64,000 bases of DNA from Viridibacillus sp050279675 (lineage in GTDB: Bacteria; Bacillota; Bacilli; Bacillales_A; Planococcaceae): positions 30,525-94,524 of the forward strand of contig NZ_JBNNUK010000014.1 of NCBI RefSeq assembly GCF_050279675.1, written 5' to 3'. This document shows positions 36,273-44,985 of the stretch, one piece after another. Made by a program: the position numbers and the translations under genes. The notes beneath the pieces are model-generated. The model was given only the letters and a program-made list of their open reading frames with translations. It did no database searches and was not told the origin of the DNA. Numbering within the stretch: position 1 is the first letter of the stretch; each line of letters begins with the position of its first letter.

Positions 36273-37234
36273 TGTAATCCCTCCAGTTTATAAATTTGTT
36301 TTTCATCTATAAAAACTTTAAGCTGTTTTCCCTTTTCGAGTGGAGCGCTTTCGTAAAAGCTCCATTGATTGCCTTCAACTTCTGCTTGAACTAAATATCG
36401 ATCTCCAATAAAAGTACTTTTTACTATTTTTGCTTGTTTTGCTATAGTTCCTAATTGTGAATGTCTTGAAACTCCTTCGGGACGAACAATACGGCTACCT
36501 TTATCTACCCAATTTACTTTTCCGATAAAATCAGCCACATAAGGTGTAGCTGGAGAATGATAGATTTCTTGTGGTGAACCTACCTGTTCAATTCTCCCTG
36601 CCTCCATCACGATAATTTGATCAGACATTGTCATAGCCTCTGTTTGATCATGTGTGACAAAGATAGCTTGGCAATCTAGTTCATGAATAATATGCATAAT
36701 CTCTTCTTGCATCTTCTCTCGAAGAACTGCATCTAAAGCTGATAAAGGTTCATCAAATAGGATTAACTTTGGATTTGTTGCAAGAGCCCTAGCAAGTGCC
36801 ACACGTTGCTGCTGTCCACCTGATAATTCGCCGGGCTTACGTTTCTCAAATCCCTCCATTTTCACCAATCGCATAACATGATCTACTCGTTCCTTAATTT
36901 CTGACTTGGGCAATAGCCCCTTTAATGCAAAAGCAATGTTCTGAAAAATAGTCATATGTGGCCAAAGTGCAAAATCTTGAAAGACCATTGCGATATTACG
37001 CTTATTTGGTCTAACATTCTTTCGAAGATCTGAAGAATAGATAACTGTTTCGTCAAATCTGATTTCACCATTTGTTGGCTTCTCTAAACCAGCTAGTATT
37101 TTCAATAACGTCGTCTTCCCACAACCCGATTGACCTAAAATTGTTACAAATTTACTGTTTAGTTCTACGTTAATCGGCCAGAGTGCTTGAGATTTCCCAT
37201 ACTTCTTTTCTATATTCGTAATCGAGATTTTCAT
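36269..37234 (-). CDS. ABC transporter ATPase (PotA/FbpC/PhnT type)
   Basis: The product is 321 residues from ATG 37234, 4 bp after GAGGAGGG; the upstream ATG at 37258 lies before that site. Walker A GQSGCGKTT (about 37), signature LSGGQQQR (about 134), Walker B LILFDEPLSALD (about 155) and His-loop FVTHDQTEA are intact. A TOBE-like C-terminal domain (about 240-320) is of the kind that can sense substrate. It heads a five-gene leftward operon: ATPase, binding protein, permease, MBL hydrolase, CYTH-like protein. Confidence 0.92.
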   Translation of the reverse strand: MKISITNIEKKYGKSQALWPINVELNSKFVTILGQSGCGKTTLLKILAGLEKPTNGEIRFDETVIYSSDLRKNVRPNKRNIAMVFQDFALWPHMTIFQNIAFALKGLLPKSEIKERVDHVMRLVKMEGFEKRKPGELSGGQQQRVALARALATNPKLILFDEPLSALDAVLREKMQEEIMHIIHELDCQAIFVTHDQTEAMTMSDQIIVMEAGRIEQVGSPQEIYHSPATPYVADFIGKVNWVDKGSRIVRPEGVSRHSQLGTIAKQAKIVKSTFIGDRYLVQAEVEGNQWSFYESAPLEKGKQLKVFIDEKQIYKLEGLH

Positions 37235-37371
37235 AATGCCCTCCTCGTCTATAACCACTATAAGGTCCAGATATTTAGGAAATATTAACCTAGTATTAAC
37301 AATTCGTTAAAAAAACTCTAATATACTAAAACTAATGCAAGAGTTTATCTAATTTACTTTAGGAGGATAAA

Positions 37372-38274
37372 ATGCATAATCTCAAATTACAGGCATTCTG
37401 CTTGCTCGTGAATTTAAAAAAGCTAGCTCCTGTCGCTAAAGAGCTAGGCATTACTGCACCTACTGTTTCCTTTCATATTCGTTCAATAGAAGAGGAATAT
37501 GGTGTACGATTATTCCGTACAAATGCTGGGGGTTATCGTTTAACTGAGGCGGGTGAAGGACTCTATCACTATGCACGTCAAATTGTACAGCTACAAAAAG
37601 ACATGAATCAATTCTTTGAAAACATAATTGAGGGTAATCTCGGTTCAATTCGGCTAGGTGCTAGCGGGCTTCCCGCTCATATTTTCATGCCTGATATCAT
37701 TGATCAGATTTCCACAGCTTATCCAGATATACGTATTTCTCTAGAAGTAAAAACAGCTCCTGAAATCGAAAAGAAATTAATACTTCAAGAGTTAGATTTC
37801 GGACTTATAATGGAAACAAAACAAGAGGATCCAACACTCATTTACGAAACTATTGGTGAAGACTCACTTGTTCTTGCATTAAGTCCCACACACGAACTTG
37901 CAACAAAAAAGGACATCTCAAAATCAGATGTCCTTAAAAGTAAAATATTATTACACACTTCTTCAAGTTCAACTAATCATTTCATCGAAAAATGGTTAGA
38001 ACCTTTCGCTCCATCTATCTACACAATTGAACTAGATTCAGTAAGTACCATTAAGAAGATGTTAACTTATGGCAAAACGTTAGCCTTTATCTCTGTTGCT
38101 CTAATGGATGAAGAACTAAAATCAGGAACTTTACTCAAAAAAGAATTGAACGATATTACGCTAACTCGAAAGATTCAGCTCGTATACCCTAAGTGTCGCT
38201 TAGACAGTAAAATCGATGAGTTTGTAAAGAGAGTAATTCACAATCTAGCATATGATTACAAAGAGAATGAATAA
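37372..38274 (+). CDS. LysR-family transcriptional regulator
   Basis: The 300-residue protein has an N-terminal winged helix-turn-helix (VAKELGITAPTVSFHIRSIEEEYGVRLF, about 20-48) and a C-terminal type II binding-protein effector domain (about 90-295). It is divergent from the ABC/MBL/CYTH operon with about 137 bp between, the classic LysR arrangement, so it probably controls that operon in response to the imported compound. The start follows AGGAGG by 5 bp. No clear T-N11-A site was fixed in the AT-rich gap. Confidence 0.9.
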   Translation: MHNLKLQAFCLLVNLKKLAPVAKELGITAPTVSFHIRSIEEEYGVRLFRTNAGGYRLTEAGEGLYHYARQIVQLQKDMNQFFENIIEGNLGSIRLGASGLPAHIFMPDIIDQISTAYPDIRISLEVKTAPEIEKKLILQELDFGLIMETKQEDPTLIYETIGEDSLVLALSPTHELATKKDISKSDVLKSKILLHTSSSSTNHFIEKWLEPFAPSIYTIELDSVSTIKKMLTYGKTLAFISVALMDEELKSGTLLKKELNDITLTRKIQLVYPKCRLDSKIDEFVKRVIHNLAYDYKENE

Positions 38275-38423
38275 TTCTTTAGCGGAAGTGCATAACTATA
38301 TTTTCAGTGTGTTAGAAAACGGCTACAAAGCAAAATAATATACATTTTCATGCGGTCAAGGTACCATATATGAATACTAAATTAAAATTTGTACAAATTT
38401 TTAAATAGTAAGGAGAGATATAG

Positions 38424-39140
38424 ATGCAAAATATTAATGGTAAAACAGCACTTATAACTGGTGGAGGACGTGGGATTGGCCGTTCTACAGCAATTGCTTT
38501 CGCAAAAGAAGGCATTAACATTGGCTTAATTGGTCGAACTCTTGAAAATTTAGAAAATGTCACGGCTGAACTAAAAGAATACGGTGTGAAGGTAGCCCTT
38601 GCAACTGGGGATGTATCGAATATCGATGAAGCAAATGCTGCAGTTGAAAAAATCCGCGGGGAACTTGGCGCTATCGATATTTTAGTAAACAGCGCTGGTA
38701 TTTCTAAATTTGGCAACTTCCTTGAACTTGATCCAGAAGAGTGGGCGAAAATCATCCAAGTTAATGTCATGGGCGTATATTACATAACACGTGCAGTTCT
38801 TCCAGAAATGATTGAACGCAAAACTGGTGATATCATTAATATCTCTTCAACAGCTGGTCAAAAAGGGGCACCTGTAACTAGTGCTTACAGTGCTTCAAAA
38901 GCTGCTGTTATTGCTCTAAGTGAATCATTAATGCTTGAAGTAAGAAAACACAATATTCGTGTTAGTACTTTGACACCAAGCACTGTTGCTACTGATATGG
39001 CAGTCGAACTGAATTTAACTGACGGCAATCCAGATAAAGTAATGCAGCCGGAAGATATTGCAGACTTTATGGTTGCTCAACTTAAATTGCACCCAAGAGT
39101 TCTTCTGAAATCAGCTGGTTTATGGTCAACAAATCCATAA
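38424..39140 (+). CDS. yoxD: Short-chain dehydrogenase/reductase, YoxD-like (FabG family)
   Basis: The 238-residue protein has the NAD(P)-binding GGGRGIGR motif (about 13), NSAG (about 90), and the catalytic Ser (ISSTAG), Tyr and Lys (YSASK, about 152-156). The C-terminal DGNPDKVMQPEDIADFMVAQL and the closing KSAGLWSTNP match B. subtilis YoxD as I remember it. It is annotated there as a 3-oxoacyl-ACP reductase homologue of unproven substrate. It is monocistronic, with AAGGAGAG upstream and a strong terminator behind. Confidence 0.88.
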   Translation: MQNINGKTALITGGGRGIGRSTAIAFAKEGINIGLIGRTLENLENVTAELKEYGVKVALATGDVSNIDEANAAVEKIRGELGAIDILVNSAGISKFGNFLELDPEEWAKIIQVNVMGVYYITRAVLPEMIERKTGDIINISSTAGQKGAPVTSAYSASKAAVIALSESLMLEVRKHNIRVSTLTPSTVATDMAVELNLTDGNPDKVMQPEDIADFMVAQLKLHPRVLLKSAGLWSTNP

Positions 39141-39152
39141 GTGTTTGTATAA

Positions 39153-39198
39153 AAAGAGAAACTCCTCACCTTTTTCATAAGATGAGGAGTTTCTTTTG
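39153..39198 (+). terminator. Terminator after yoxD-like gene
   Basis: GAAACTCCTCA pairs with TGAGGAGTTTC, extended by A/T runs. Confidence 0.85.
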
Positions 39199-39246
39199 AT
39201 TTCCAGCTTATACTCTTACTAATCACTGCCCATGAGTAAAGAGATT

Positions 39247-39411
39247 CTAAGACGGATTTATTTCAGAAGATGCAGTGTTAAAGGGTGTTGACCTATTAGT
39301 TTGAGTTGCAGATGTATCGTAAGCAATCAGAGTTACACCCAATTTCTCTTCCATTTCATTGATTTCTCTCAATTGTTCATGGTTAAGTTGTGCGTATTTA
39401 TTTTGTTCCAT
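39247..39411 (-). CDS. Small 54-aa protein (too short for standard ORF lists)
   Basis: An ATG at 39411, 7 bp after AAAGGATGAG, opens a 54-codon frame ending in TAG at 39247. The product starts MEQNKYAQLNHEQLREI and continues NEMEEKLGVTLIAYD, then a Ser/Thr/Asn-rich tail. The first half looks like an amphipathic helix followed by a short strand; it is soluble and acidic. The good ribosome-binding site and protein-like composition support a real gene. I have a vague memory of similar small proteins with an LGVTLIAYD motif in bacilli, but no function. It fills an otherwise unexplained gap. Confidence 0.65.
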   Translation of the reverse strand: MEQNKYAQLNHEQLREINEMEEKLGVTLIAYDTSATQTNRSTPFNTASSEINPS

Positions 39412-39486
39412 CTAAACACTCATCCTTTCTGTAAATATAGTCTTTCCACGGAAAAATGGATTATGCAGAAATAATAGATGATATGT

Positions 39487-39523
39487 AAAAGCAACCTTGC
39501 TAAGTATCTGCAAGGTTGCTTTA
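39487..39523 (-). terminator. Terminator of the Tm-1-like operon
   Basis: AAAGCAACCTTGC pairs with GCAAGGTTGCTTT across a 9-nt loop, just beyond the stop at 39549. On the minus strand the stem is followed by a T-rich tract. AAAGCAACCTTGCCA also appears alone at about 47150. Confidence 0.8.
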
Positions 39524-39548
39524 GATTTTCATTTTGAACAAGAGTAAA

Positions 39549-40379
39549 TTAAGAACGAATATTTTTGAACGCTTCTGATTGTTCTCTAATTCCTTTTTCT
39601 GCAGCAAAACGCTCTATACTTGAAGCACCGAAGAAACCACAAATGCCGTCCACATTGTTAATCACATATTCAGCATCTGCTGGTTCTGCGATTGGTCCAC
39701 CATGGCAAATAACTAAAATATCTGGATTGATAGTACGACCTGCTTCAATAATTTTTTGGATTCGTTCCACACAGTCATCTAATGTTAATGCAGTATGTGC
39801 ACCAATTGTTCCTTTTGTCGTTAATCCCATGTGAGCAACTAAAATATCTGCACCTGCTTCAGCCATTTGCTTCGCTTGTTCTTCATCAAACACATAAGGT
39901 GTTGTTAACATATCTAAATCATGTGCTTTACGAATCATTTCTACTTCAAGTCCATAACCCATTCCCGTTTCTTCAAGGTTTTGACGGAATACACCATCGA
40001 TTAAACCAACTGTTGGGAAGTTTTGAACACCGCTGAATCCTTGTTCTTTTAATTGCTTTAAAAAGACATCCATTACACGGAATGGGTCAGTACCATTCAC
40101 TCCTGCTAATACTGGTGTATCTTTGACTACTGGTAATACTTCATTACCCATTTCTACAACGATTTGATTGGCATCTCCATAAGATAACAGGCCTGCAAGT
40201 GACCCACGTCCAGCCATGCGGTAACGACCTGAGTTATATACAATCAGCATATCAGCTCCGCCTGCCTCACTACTTTTCGCAGTAATACCTGTACCTGCCC
40301 CTACTCCTAATAAGATGTTTCCGTTGGCAATTTCTTCATTAAAACGCGCTAAAATTTCTTTTCTATTTAATTGAATCAT
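39549..40379 (-). CDS. TIM-barrel 'phosphoenolpyruvate hydrolase family' protein (Tm-1 C-domain type)
   Basis: The product is 276 residues from ATG 40379, 8 bp after AAGGAG; a GTG at 40388 is less well placed. It has motifs LLGVGAGTGITAKSSEAGGAD (split about 25-45), YNSGRYRMAGRGSLAGLL and FPTVGLIDG, and ends with HGGPIAEPADA and FFGASSIER. This is the family annotated as phosphoenolpyruvate hydrolase/TIM-barrel signal-transduction protein, homologous to the C-terminal half of tomato Tm-1. The biochemical function in bacteria is not established to my knowledge. It is the second gene after the UPF0261 gene, 15 bp apart. Confidence 0.85.
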   Translation of the reverse strand: MIQLNRKEILARFNEEIANGNILLGVGAGTGITAKSSEAGGADMLIVYNSGRYRMAGRGSLAGLLSYGDANQIVVEMGNEVLPVVKDTPVLAGVNGTDPFRVMDVFLKQLKEQGFSGVQNFPTVGLIDGVFRQNLEETGMGYGLEVEMIRKAHDLDMLTTPYVFDEEQAKQMAEAGADILVAHMGLTTKGTIGAHTALTLDDCVERIQKIIEAGRTINPDILVICHGGPIAEPADAEYVINNVDGICGFFGASSIERFAAEKGIREQSEAFKNIRS

Positions 40380-40394
40380 GTTAATCACTCCTTT

Positions 40395-41609
40395 TTATTT
40401 TTTCATCATTGCTATTAAGCGCTCAGCTGCTTGTTCTGCAAATGCTTGTGCATTAATATCTAAATCCATTTCAACAATTTCAACTGTTTGATTATCTAAG
40501 TTGTTACGCAATGCAGTAAATAACGCAGTGTCCTCTTCAGGACCATAGAAAGACTGTCCTTCTACATCAAGTCCCGATAAACCTTTCAACGGAAGCATTA
40601 ATACTGTATCTTTTTTTGCCATATTTAACTTTTCAGCAATTACCTCACCAATTTGGTTATTTTCTTCTTCATTTGTCCGCATTAATGTAACTGTCGGGTT
40701 ATGTTTGTAGAAATTACGTCTTGCAAATTTTTCTGGAACAGAATCAAATGTTCCGAAGTTCACCATATCAAGAGCTCCTAAAGAAACAACTTGTGGGATA
40801 CCTTTTTTTGCCGCTGCTTCTAAGCGATTGGGTCCAGCAGTTAAAACACCGCCAACTAATTCATCTGCCCATTCAGTAGTAGTGAAGTCTAATACACCAT
40901 CTATAAATCCTGTTTCGATTAACTGTTCCATTGTGCGGCCACCTACACCTGTAGCATGGAATATCAGTACTTCATATCCGCGATCCTCCATATATTTCTT
41001 AGCAAAATTCACACAAGGAGTTGTTAAACCGAACATGGTAGCTGCTATTAGCGGTTTCTTTTCAACTTTCAAATCATGCTCAAAGTGAAGCATCCCTACA
41101 ATCGCAAATACAGCATTTGTAAAAATACGAGTTGAAATGACATTTATCCCTGCAACATCTACAACAGATGGCATCATTACGATATCACTTGTACCCACAT
41201 ATGGCTCAGTATTACCAGAAGCTACAGTTGAAACCATCACTTTTGGAACACCTATTGGTAATTTGCGCATACCTGGTGTCGCAATGGATGTGCCACCTGT
41301 GCCACCGAATGATAAAATGCCATCGAATTTACCTTCAGCATAGAGTTTTGGGATTAGTTGTTCCATGCCTTTTGATAAAACAGAAGTAGCATGTGCTCGA
41401 TCCTTTTTATCTTGAATTGCTATTATATCTTCACCAACAATACCTACAACCTCGTCATTATTCACATCTGGTACAAAATGTGGCTCAAATACTCCCGTAT
41501 GAATCGTCAATGTATTCATTCCTAAAGATTCAATAAGTTCTTTTACAAATAGAAACTCTTGTCCTTTTGTATCGAAGGTACCTGTCAGTGCGATTGTTTT
41601 CAAGTTCAT
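40395..41609 (-). CDS. Tm-1-like ATP-binding domain protein (UPF0261)
   Basis: The 404-residue protein starts TIALTGTFDTKGQEFLF, the hallmark of UPF0261, and contains SFGGTGGTSIATPGM (about 102) and ATGVGGRTMEQLIE (about 220). These proteins match the N-terminal half of tomato Tm-1, a virus-resistance protein that is a fusion of this domain with the TIM barrel encoded next door. The bacterial role is unknown; a catabolic one is usually supposed. It is the first gene of a two-gene operon, with GGGAG 4 bp before the ATG and a cre-like site just upstream. Confidence 0.88.
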   Translation of the reverse strand: MNLKTIALTGTFDTKGQEFLFVKELIESLGMNTLTIHTGVFEPHFVPDVNNDEVVGIVGEDIIAIQDKKDRAHATSVLSKGMEQLIPKLYAEGKFDGILSFGGTGGTSIATPGMRKLPIGVPKVMVSTVASGNTEPYVGTSDIVMMPSVVDVAGINVISTRIFTNAVFAIVGMLHFEHDLKVEKKPLIAATMFGLTTPCVNFAKKYMEDRGYEVLIFHATGVGGRTMEQLIETGFIDGVLDFTTTEWADELVGGVLTAGPNRLEAAAKKGIPQVVSLGALDMVNFGTFDSVPEKFARRNFYKHNPTVTLMRTNEEENNQIGEVIAEKLNMAKKDTVLMLPLKGLSGLDVEGQSFYGPEEDTALFTALRNNLDNQTVEIVEMDLDINAQAFAEQAAERLIAMMKK

Positions 41610-41642
41610 CTCTCCCTTTTAATAAATCTATAAACAACAAAA

Positions 41643-41656
41643 AGAAAACGCTTTCA
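41643..41656 (-). promoter_or_regulatory. cre-like (CcpA) site before the Tm-1-like operon
   Basis: On the minus strand TGAAAGCGTTTTCT differs from the consensus TGWAANCGNTNWCA only at the last base. It lies between the putative promoter and the UPF0261 start, a position typical of carbon-catabolite repression. Confidence 0.6.
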
Positions 41657-41666
41657 AAATTTCTTG

Positions 41667-41694
41667 TTATTAATATATCAACTTATACAGTCAA
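41667..41694 (-). promoter_or_regulatory. Putative sigma-A promoter of the Tm-1-like operon
   Basis: On the minus strand TTGACT and TAATAA are 16 bp apart, about 60 bp before the UPF0261 start and directly upstream of the cre-like site. Confidence 0.5.
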
Positions 41695-41715
41695 AATGAA
41701 TGTGTTTATATTTCA

Positions 41716-42915
41716 TTAACTTTTGTTTATGTTAGATTCTATAAATTCTTTTGGAGAAACGCCTTTATGCTTTTTAAATATAACGCTAAATTGTGCATAG
41801 TTTGGGTAACCTACCATTTCAGCTACATTCGTTAATGGTAAAGACTGTTTTTTTAATATATCAACAGCTCTATTCAATCGAAATTCAATTAGATATTGTG
41901 TAAAAGCCATACCTACTTCAGATTTAAATAATGTACTTAAATATGAACTTGATAAACTCAACATTTTGGCAATATCACGTAACTGAATTTGATCCATATA
42001 ATGAAGATGAATATATTTCTTCACAAATTCAATATAGTCTCTTTGACTCCCCATCCCATCAATAATTTTCTCTATTAACTCATCATAATGGAAGTCATCC
42101 GATTTCTTAAAAGACTTTGTAATTTGTGTAACTGTTTGTTCAGTTGGTATTCGTTCTATAGAAGAGCCCCCAATATAACCCATAATAGTCGTACCATCAT
42201 ACATAAATTGAACATCTATTGGTTTATTCACGGGACCACCATATATCATATGTATAACCGGCTTATTAAATTGTTCACAACGTTCAAATATTTCCATAGC
42301 AAGATTCTTTGCATGCTGCAATGATAAAATCTTCTTTGCTCCCAGAGAACCACCCACTGTTAGTCCCAAATGTGCACAAATAACAGATGCCCCGGCTTCC
42401 ATCATTTGCTCTGCCTGTTCTGCATTAAACACAAATGCAACAGTAAATAGCCCTCTCTTATTCGCCAGCGCAATAGCATCCACTTCACGTGCGTAACTCA
42501 TCCCATTTTCCTCTAATGCTTCTCGAAATTGGCCATCTATTAAACCCACGCTCGGGAAATTATTAATACCAGCAAATCCTGCTCTCTCTATTTCATTTAG
42601 TTTTTCAGCCAACTCGATTGTAGGGTCTGTTGCCTGCAATCCAAAGATTACGGGAATATTATTAACAACAGGTATCAACTCTTTCGATGCATAGCTCATA
42701 ACAAGATCATTGCTATTGTCGTAAGCTAAAAAGCCTCCTAGAGAGCTGACTCCCATCTGACGAAATCGCCCTGAACTCAAAGCCAATATAAAATCGGCAC
42801 CTCCAACTTCTGCATATTTAGCGGTCATCCCGGAACCTGCTGCTACTCCAATGAGATGTCCATGCAATTGAAGTTGTTCGTCTAACCTTTTTAAAACATG
42901 TTCCTTTATATTCAC
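41716..42915 (-). CDS. TIM-barrel (Tm-1 C-domain)-AraC fusion regulator
   Basis: The product is about 399 residues from GTG 42915 (AGGTGG 6 bp upstream; GTG 42927 is an alternative). Residues 1-280 repeat the TIM-barrel family of the downstream gene: GVAAGSGMTAKYAEVGGADF, FPSVGLIDG and YIGGSSIER are all present. Residues about 290-395 are an AraC/XylS DNA-binding domain with two helix-turn-helices (LRDIAKMLSLSSSYLSTLFK and LTNVAEMVGYPNYAQFSVIFKK). The enzyme-like domain has evidently become the effector sensor of a transcription factor. It lies just upstream of the UPF0261-TIM operon, facing the AGCS gene, and probably activates both. Confidence 0.9.
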   Translation of the reverse strand: MNIKEHVLKRLDEQLQLHGHLIGVAAGSGMTAKYAEVGGADFILALSSGRFRQMGVSSLGGFLAYDNSNDLVMSYASKELIPVVNNIPVIFGLQATDPTIELAEKLNEIERAGFAGINNFPSVGLIDGQFREALEENGMSYAREVDAIALANKRGLFTVAFVFNAEQAEQMMEAGASVICAHLGLTVGGSLGAKKILSLQHAKNLAMEIFERCEQFNKPVIHMIYGGPVNKPIDVQFMYDGTTIMGYIGGSSIERIPTEQTVTQITKSFKKSDDFHYDELIEKIIDGMGSQRDYIEFVKKYIHLHYMDQIQLRDIAKMLSLSSSYLSTLFKSEVGMAFTQYLIEFRLNRAVDILKKQSLPLTNVAEMVGYPNYAQFSVIFKKHKGVSPKEFIESNINKS

Positions 42916-43185
42916 TTCTAACACCACCTATCAAACAATTATTAAAAGTATAGCATTGGTGATAAATCAAATTACAGTAAACACATTATGATGCTATAAA
43001 AATTAAACATATTTAAATATGAAGAAAGACAAAATAAATTAGCGAAAATCGCAACTATGGATTAAGTAACTCTCGAAAGATTACTTTGTAATCAACATAA
43101 ACCTAACTTTACTTATGACTTTAATATTATTCATCAAATAAAAAAATTAAGTCAAAAGCTGACCGTACTTATTTTCTTTTTTAAG

Positions 43186-43213
43186 TTGATTGTTTATTAA
43201 AAAATGTTATAAA
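43186..43213 (+). promoter_or_regulatory. Putative sigma-A promoter of the second AGCS gene
   Basis: TTGATT (43186-43191) and TATAAA (43208-43213) are 16 bp apart, about 30 bp before the start. The rest of the 42916-43244 gap is AT-rich; it contains a small dyad GATTACTTTGTAATC (43079-43093) that might be the AraC-type regulator's site, and nothing else I recognise. Confidence 0.5.
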
Positions 43214-43244
43214 CTAAAAGGTATGCAATAAAGGAGGCAGATAA

Positions 43245-44642
43245 ATGGAATGGATCGGGAATATAGTTGATGAAACAAATAATGTTTTATGGACATATAT
43301 ATTAATCGTATTACTACTAGGTGCTGGTTTGTATTTTACGATTGGAACTAAATTTGTACAGTTTCGTATGTTTGGCGAAATGTTCCGTTTAATAATGGAG
43401 AAAAAAGAAAAAGACGAGGGCGTTTCCGCGTTTCAGGCTTTTACTATTAGTACAGCTTCTCGTGTAGGTACAGGAAATATAACAGGAGTAGCACTAGCTA
43501 TTGGGGTCGGTGGACCTGGAGCTATATTCTGGATGTGGATTATCGCCATTATCGGAATGGCTACCGCGTTTATTGAGAGTACACTTGCACAGGTTTACAA
43601 AGTAAGAGATGGTAACTCTTTCCGTGGTGGTCCTGCTTACTACATGGAAAAAGCCCTAGGCCAACGTAAACTGGCAGTAGTCTTTAGTATTCTTTTAACT
43701 TTAAGCTTTGGTTTTATCTTCAATGCAGTACAGTCCAATACGATTGCTACTTCAGTTGGAGAAGCATTTAATATCGAGCCTTATATCATTGGGATCGTAT
43801 TAGTTGTGTTAACAGCTATGATTATTTTTGGTGGCGTACATAGAATTGTGAAAGTTACACAAGTAATTGTACCCGTTATGGCCATCTTTTATCTACTCAT
43901 TGCTCTTTACGTTGTCGTGACTAATTTTTCTGAAATCCCTTCAGTCTTCAACTTAATACTATCTGAGGCATTCGGCTTAAAAGAAGCCGCTGGAGGAGCT
44001 ATAGGGGCTGCGATTATGCAAGGTGTACGTCGAGGCTTATTTTCAAATGAAGCCGGTATGGGTAGTGTACCAAATGCAGCTGCTACTGCAAGTACTTCAC
44101 ATCCTGCAAAACAAGGTCTCGTTCAAAGCCTAGGCGTATTCTTCGATACAATTGTTATTTGTTCTGCTACTGCTTTCATTATTATTTTGGCAGGTCTATA
44201 TTCAACTGGACCAGATGATGGAATCGTCCTAACTCAAAATTCCTTCGCTGTACATGTAGGAAGTTGGGCTCCATACTTTATAGCAATTGCAATTATTTTC
44301 TTCGCATTTAGTTCGATTGTGGGAAATTACTATTATGGTGAAACAAATATCGAATTTATGAACGCACATAAAGGATGGTTAACTGGTTACCGTTTAGTAG
44401 TTCTAGGAATGGTCATGTTCGGTTCTGTTGCTCATGTATCACTTGTTTGGAACTTAGCTGATCTATTTATGGGACTAATGGCGATGTTAAATATCATCAT
44501 CATTCTCTTACTAGGAAAAGTAGCTTTCCGTGTATTGGATGACTTTACTAAACAACGGAAACAAGGGAAAAACCCATCGTTTTATGCAAAATCAATTCCG
44601 GGATTAAAAAATACGGAATGTTGGGAAGAAGACGATAGATAA
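43245..44642 (+). CDS. AGCS-family sodium:amino acid symporter (second copy)
   Basis: The 465-residue membrane protein is a paralogue of the transporter at 20727: RVGTGNITGVALAIGVGGPGA (split near residue 76-96), GVRRGLFSNEAGMGS near 266, and HPAKQGLVQSLGVF near 286. About ten helices are expected. The GLFSNEAGMGS motif is closer to canonical AGCS carriers than the AVFSNVAGVGE of the first copy, so substrates probably differ. It is divergent from the TIM-barrel/AraC regulator and may import the compound that the Tm-1-like operon handles (inference). Start follows AAAGGAGG. Confidence 0.92.
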   Translation: MEWIGNIVDETNNVLWTYILIVLLLGAGLYFTIGTKFVQFRMFGEMFRLIMEKKEKDEGVSAFQAFTISTASRVGTGNITGVALAIGVGGPGAIFWMWIIAIIGMATAFIESTLAQVYKVRDGNSFRGGPAYYMEKALGQRKLAVVFSILLTLSFGFIFNAVQSNTIATSVGEAFNIEPYIIGIVLVVLTAMIIFGGVHRIVKVTQVIVPVMAIFYLLIALYVVVTNFSEIPSVFNLILSEAFGLKEAAGGAIGAAIMQGVRRGLFSNEAGMGSVPNAAATASTSHPAKQGLVQSLGVFFDTIVICSATAFIIILAGLYSTGPDDGIVLTQNSFAVHVGSWAPYFIAIAIIFFAFSSIVGNYYYGETNIEFMNAHKGWLTGYRLVVLGMVMFGSVAHVSLVWNLADLFMGLMAMLNIIIILLLGKVAFRVLDDFTKQRKQGKNPSFYAKSIPGLKNTECWEEDDR

Positions 44643-44648
44643 AGATGA

Positions 44649-44680
44649 AAACGTGCAGCATTTGCTTGCACGTTTTTTTA
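44649..44680 (+). terminator. Terminator after the second AGCS gene
   Basis: AAAACGTGCA pairs with TGCACGTTTT across a 9-nt loop and ends in T7. Confidence 0.85.
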
Positions 44681-44789
44681 TTAGCAAAAAAGGAATTTAT
44701 TATTTTTGTGCAAATGAACGAAAATCTTTGGAGGTTTTGAATTACCCGCTAGACTTCCTAGTTCCTGCAACGAAAGTACTTATGCACAA

Positions 44790-44838
44790 AAAACTGCACC
44801 TTCAATTGTCAGTTTGTATCTAACAATTGAGTGCAGTT
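44790..44838 (-). terminator. Hairpin downstream of the small LSM-like gene
   Basis: AACTGCAC and TCAATTGT pair with ACAATTGA and GTGCAGTT around a 13-nt loop. The minus strand continues GTTTTTTG. It lies about 150 bp after the stop at 44986. Nothing else is seen between 44681 and 44985. Confidence 0.65.
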
Positions 44839-44985
44839 CAATTTATTCCCCATTTCATGGCTTTGTTCTTCAGCCAAAGCAAGTGTTTGCCCCATTTCCC
44901 TTATTAATATGCAAGAGATTGATTAATGGAAGTTATACCCTACTTGTGAAATAGTGTAATTGTTTTGAGTAAGGTAGAATATGTT

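Noticed and set aside
43021..43200. Possible small RNA or riboswitch before the second AGCS gene
   Set aside because: I could fold only one 6-bp dyad (43079-43093); no conserved aptamer pattern such as a glycine-type repeat was recognised.
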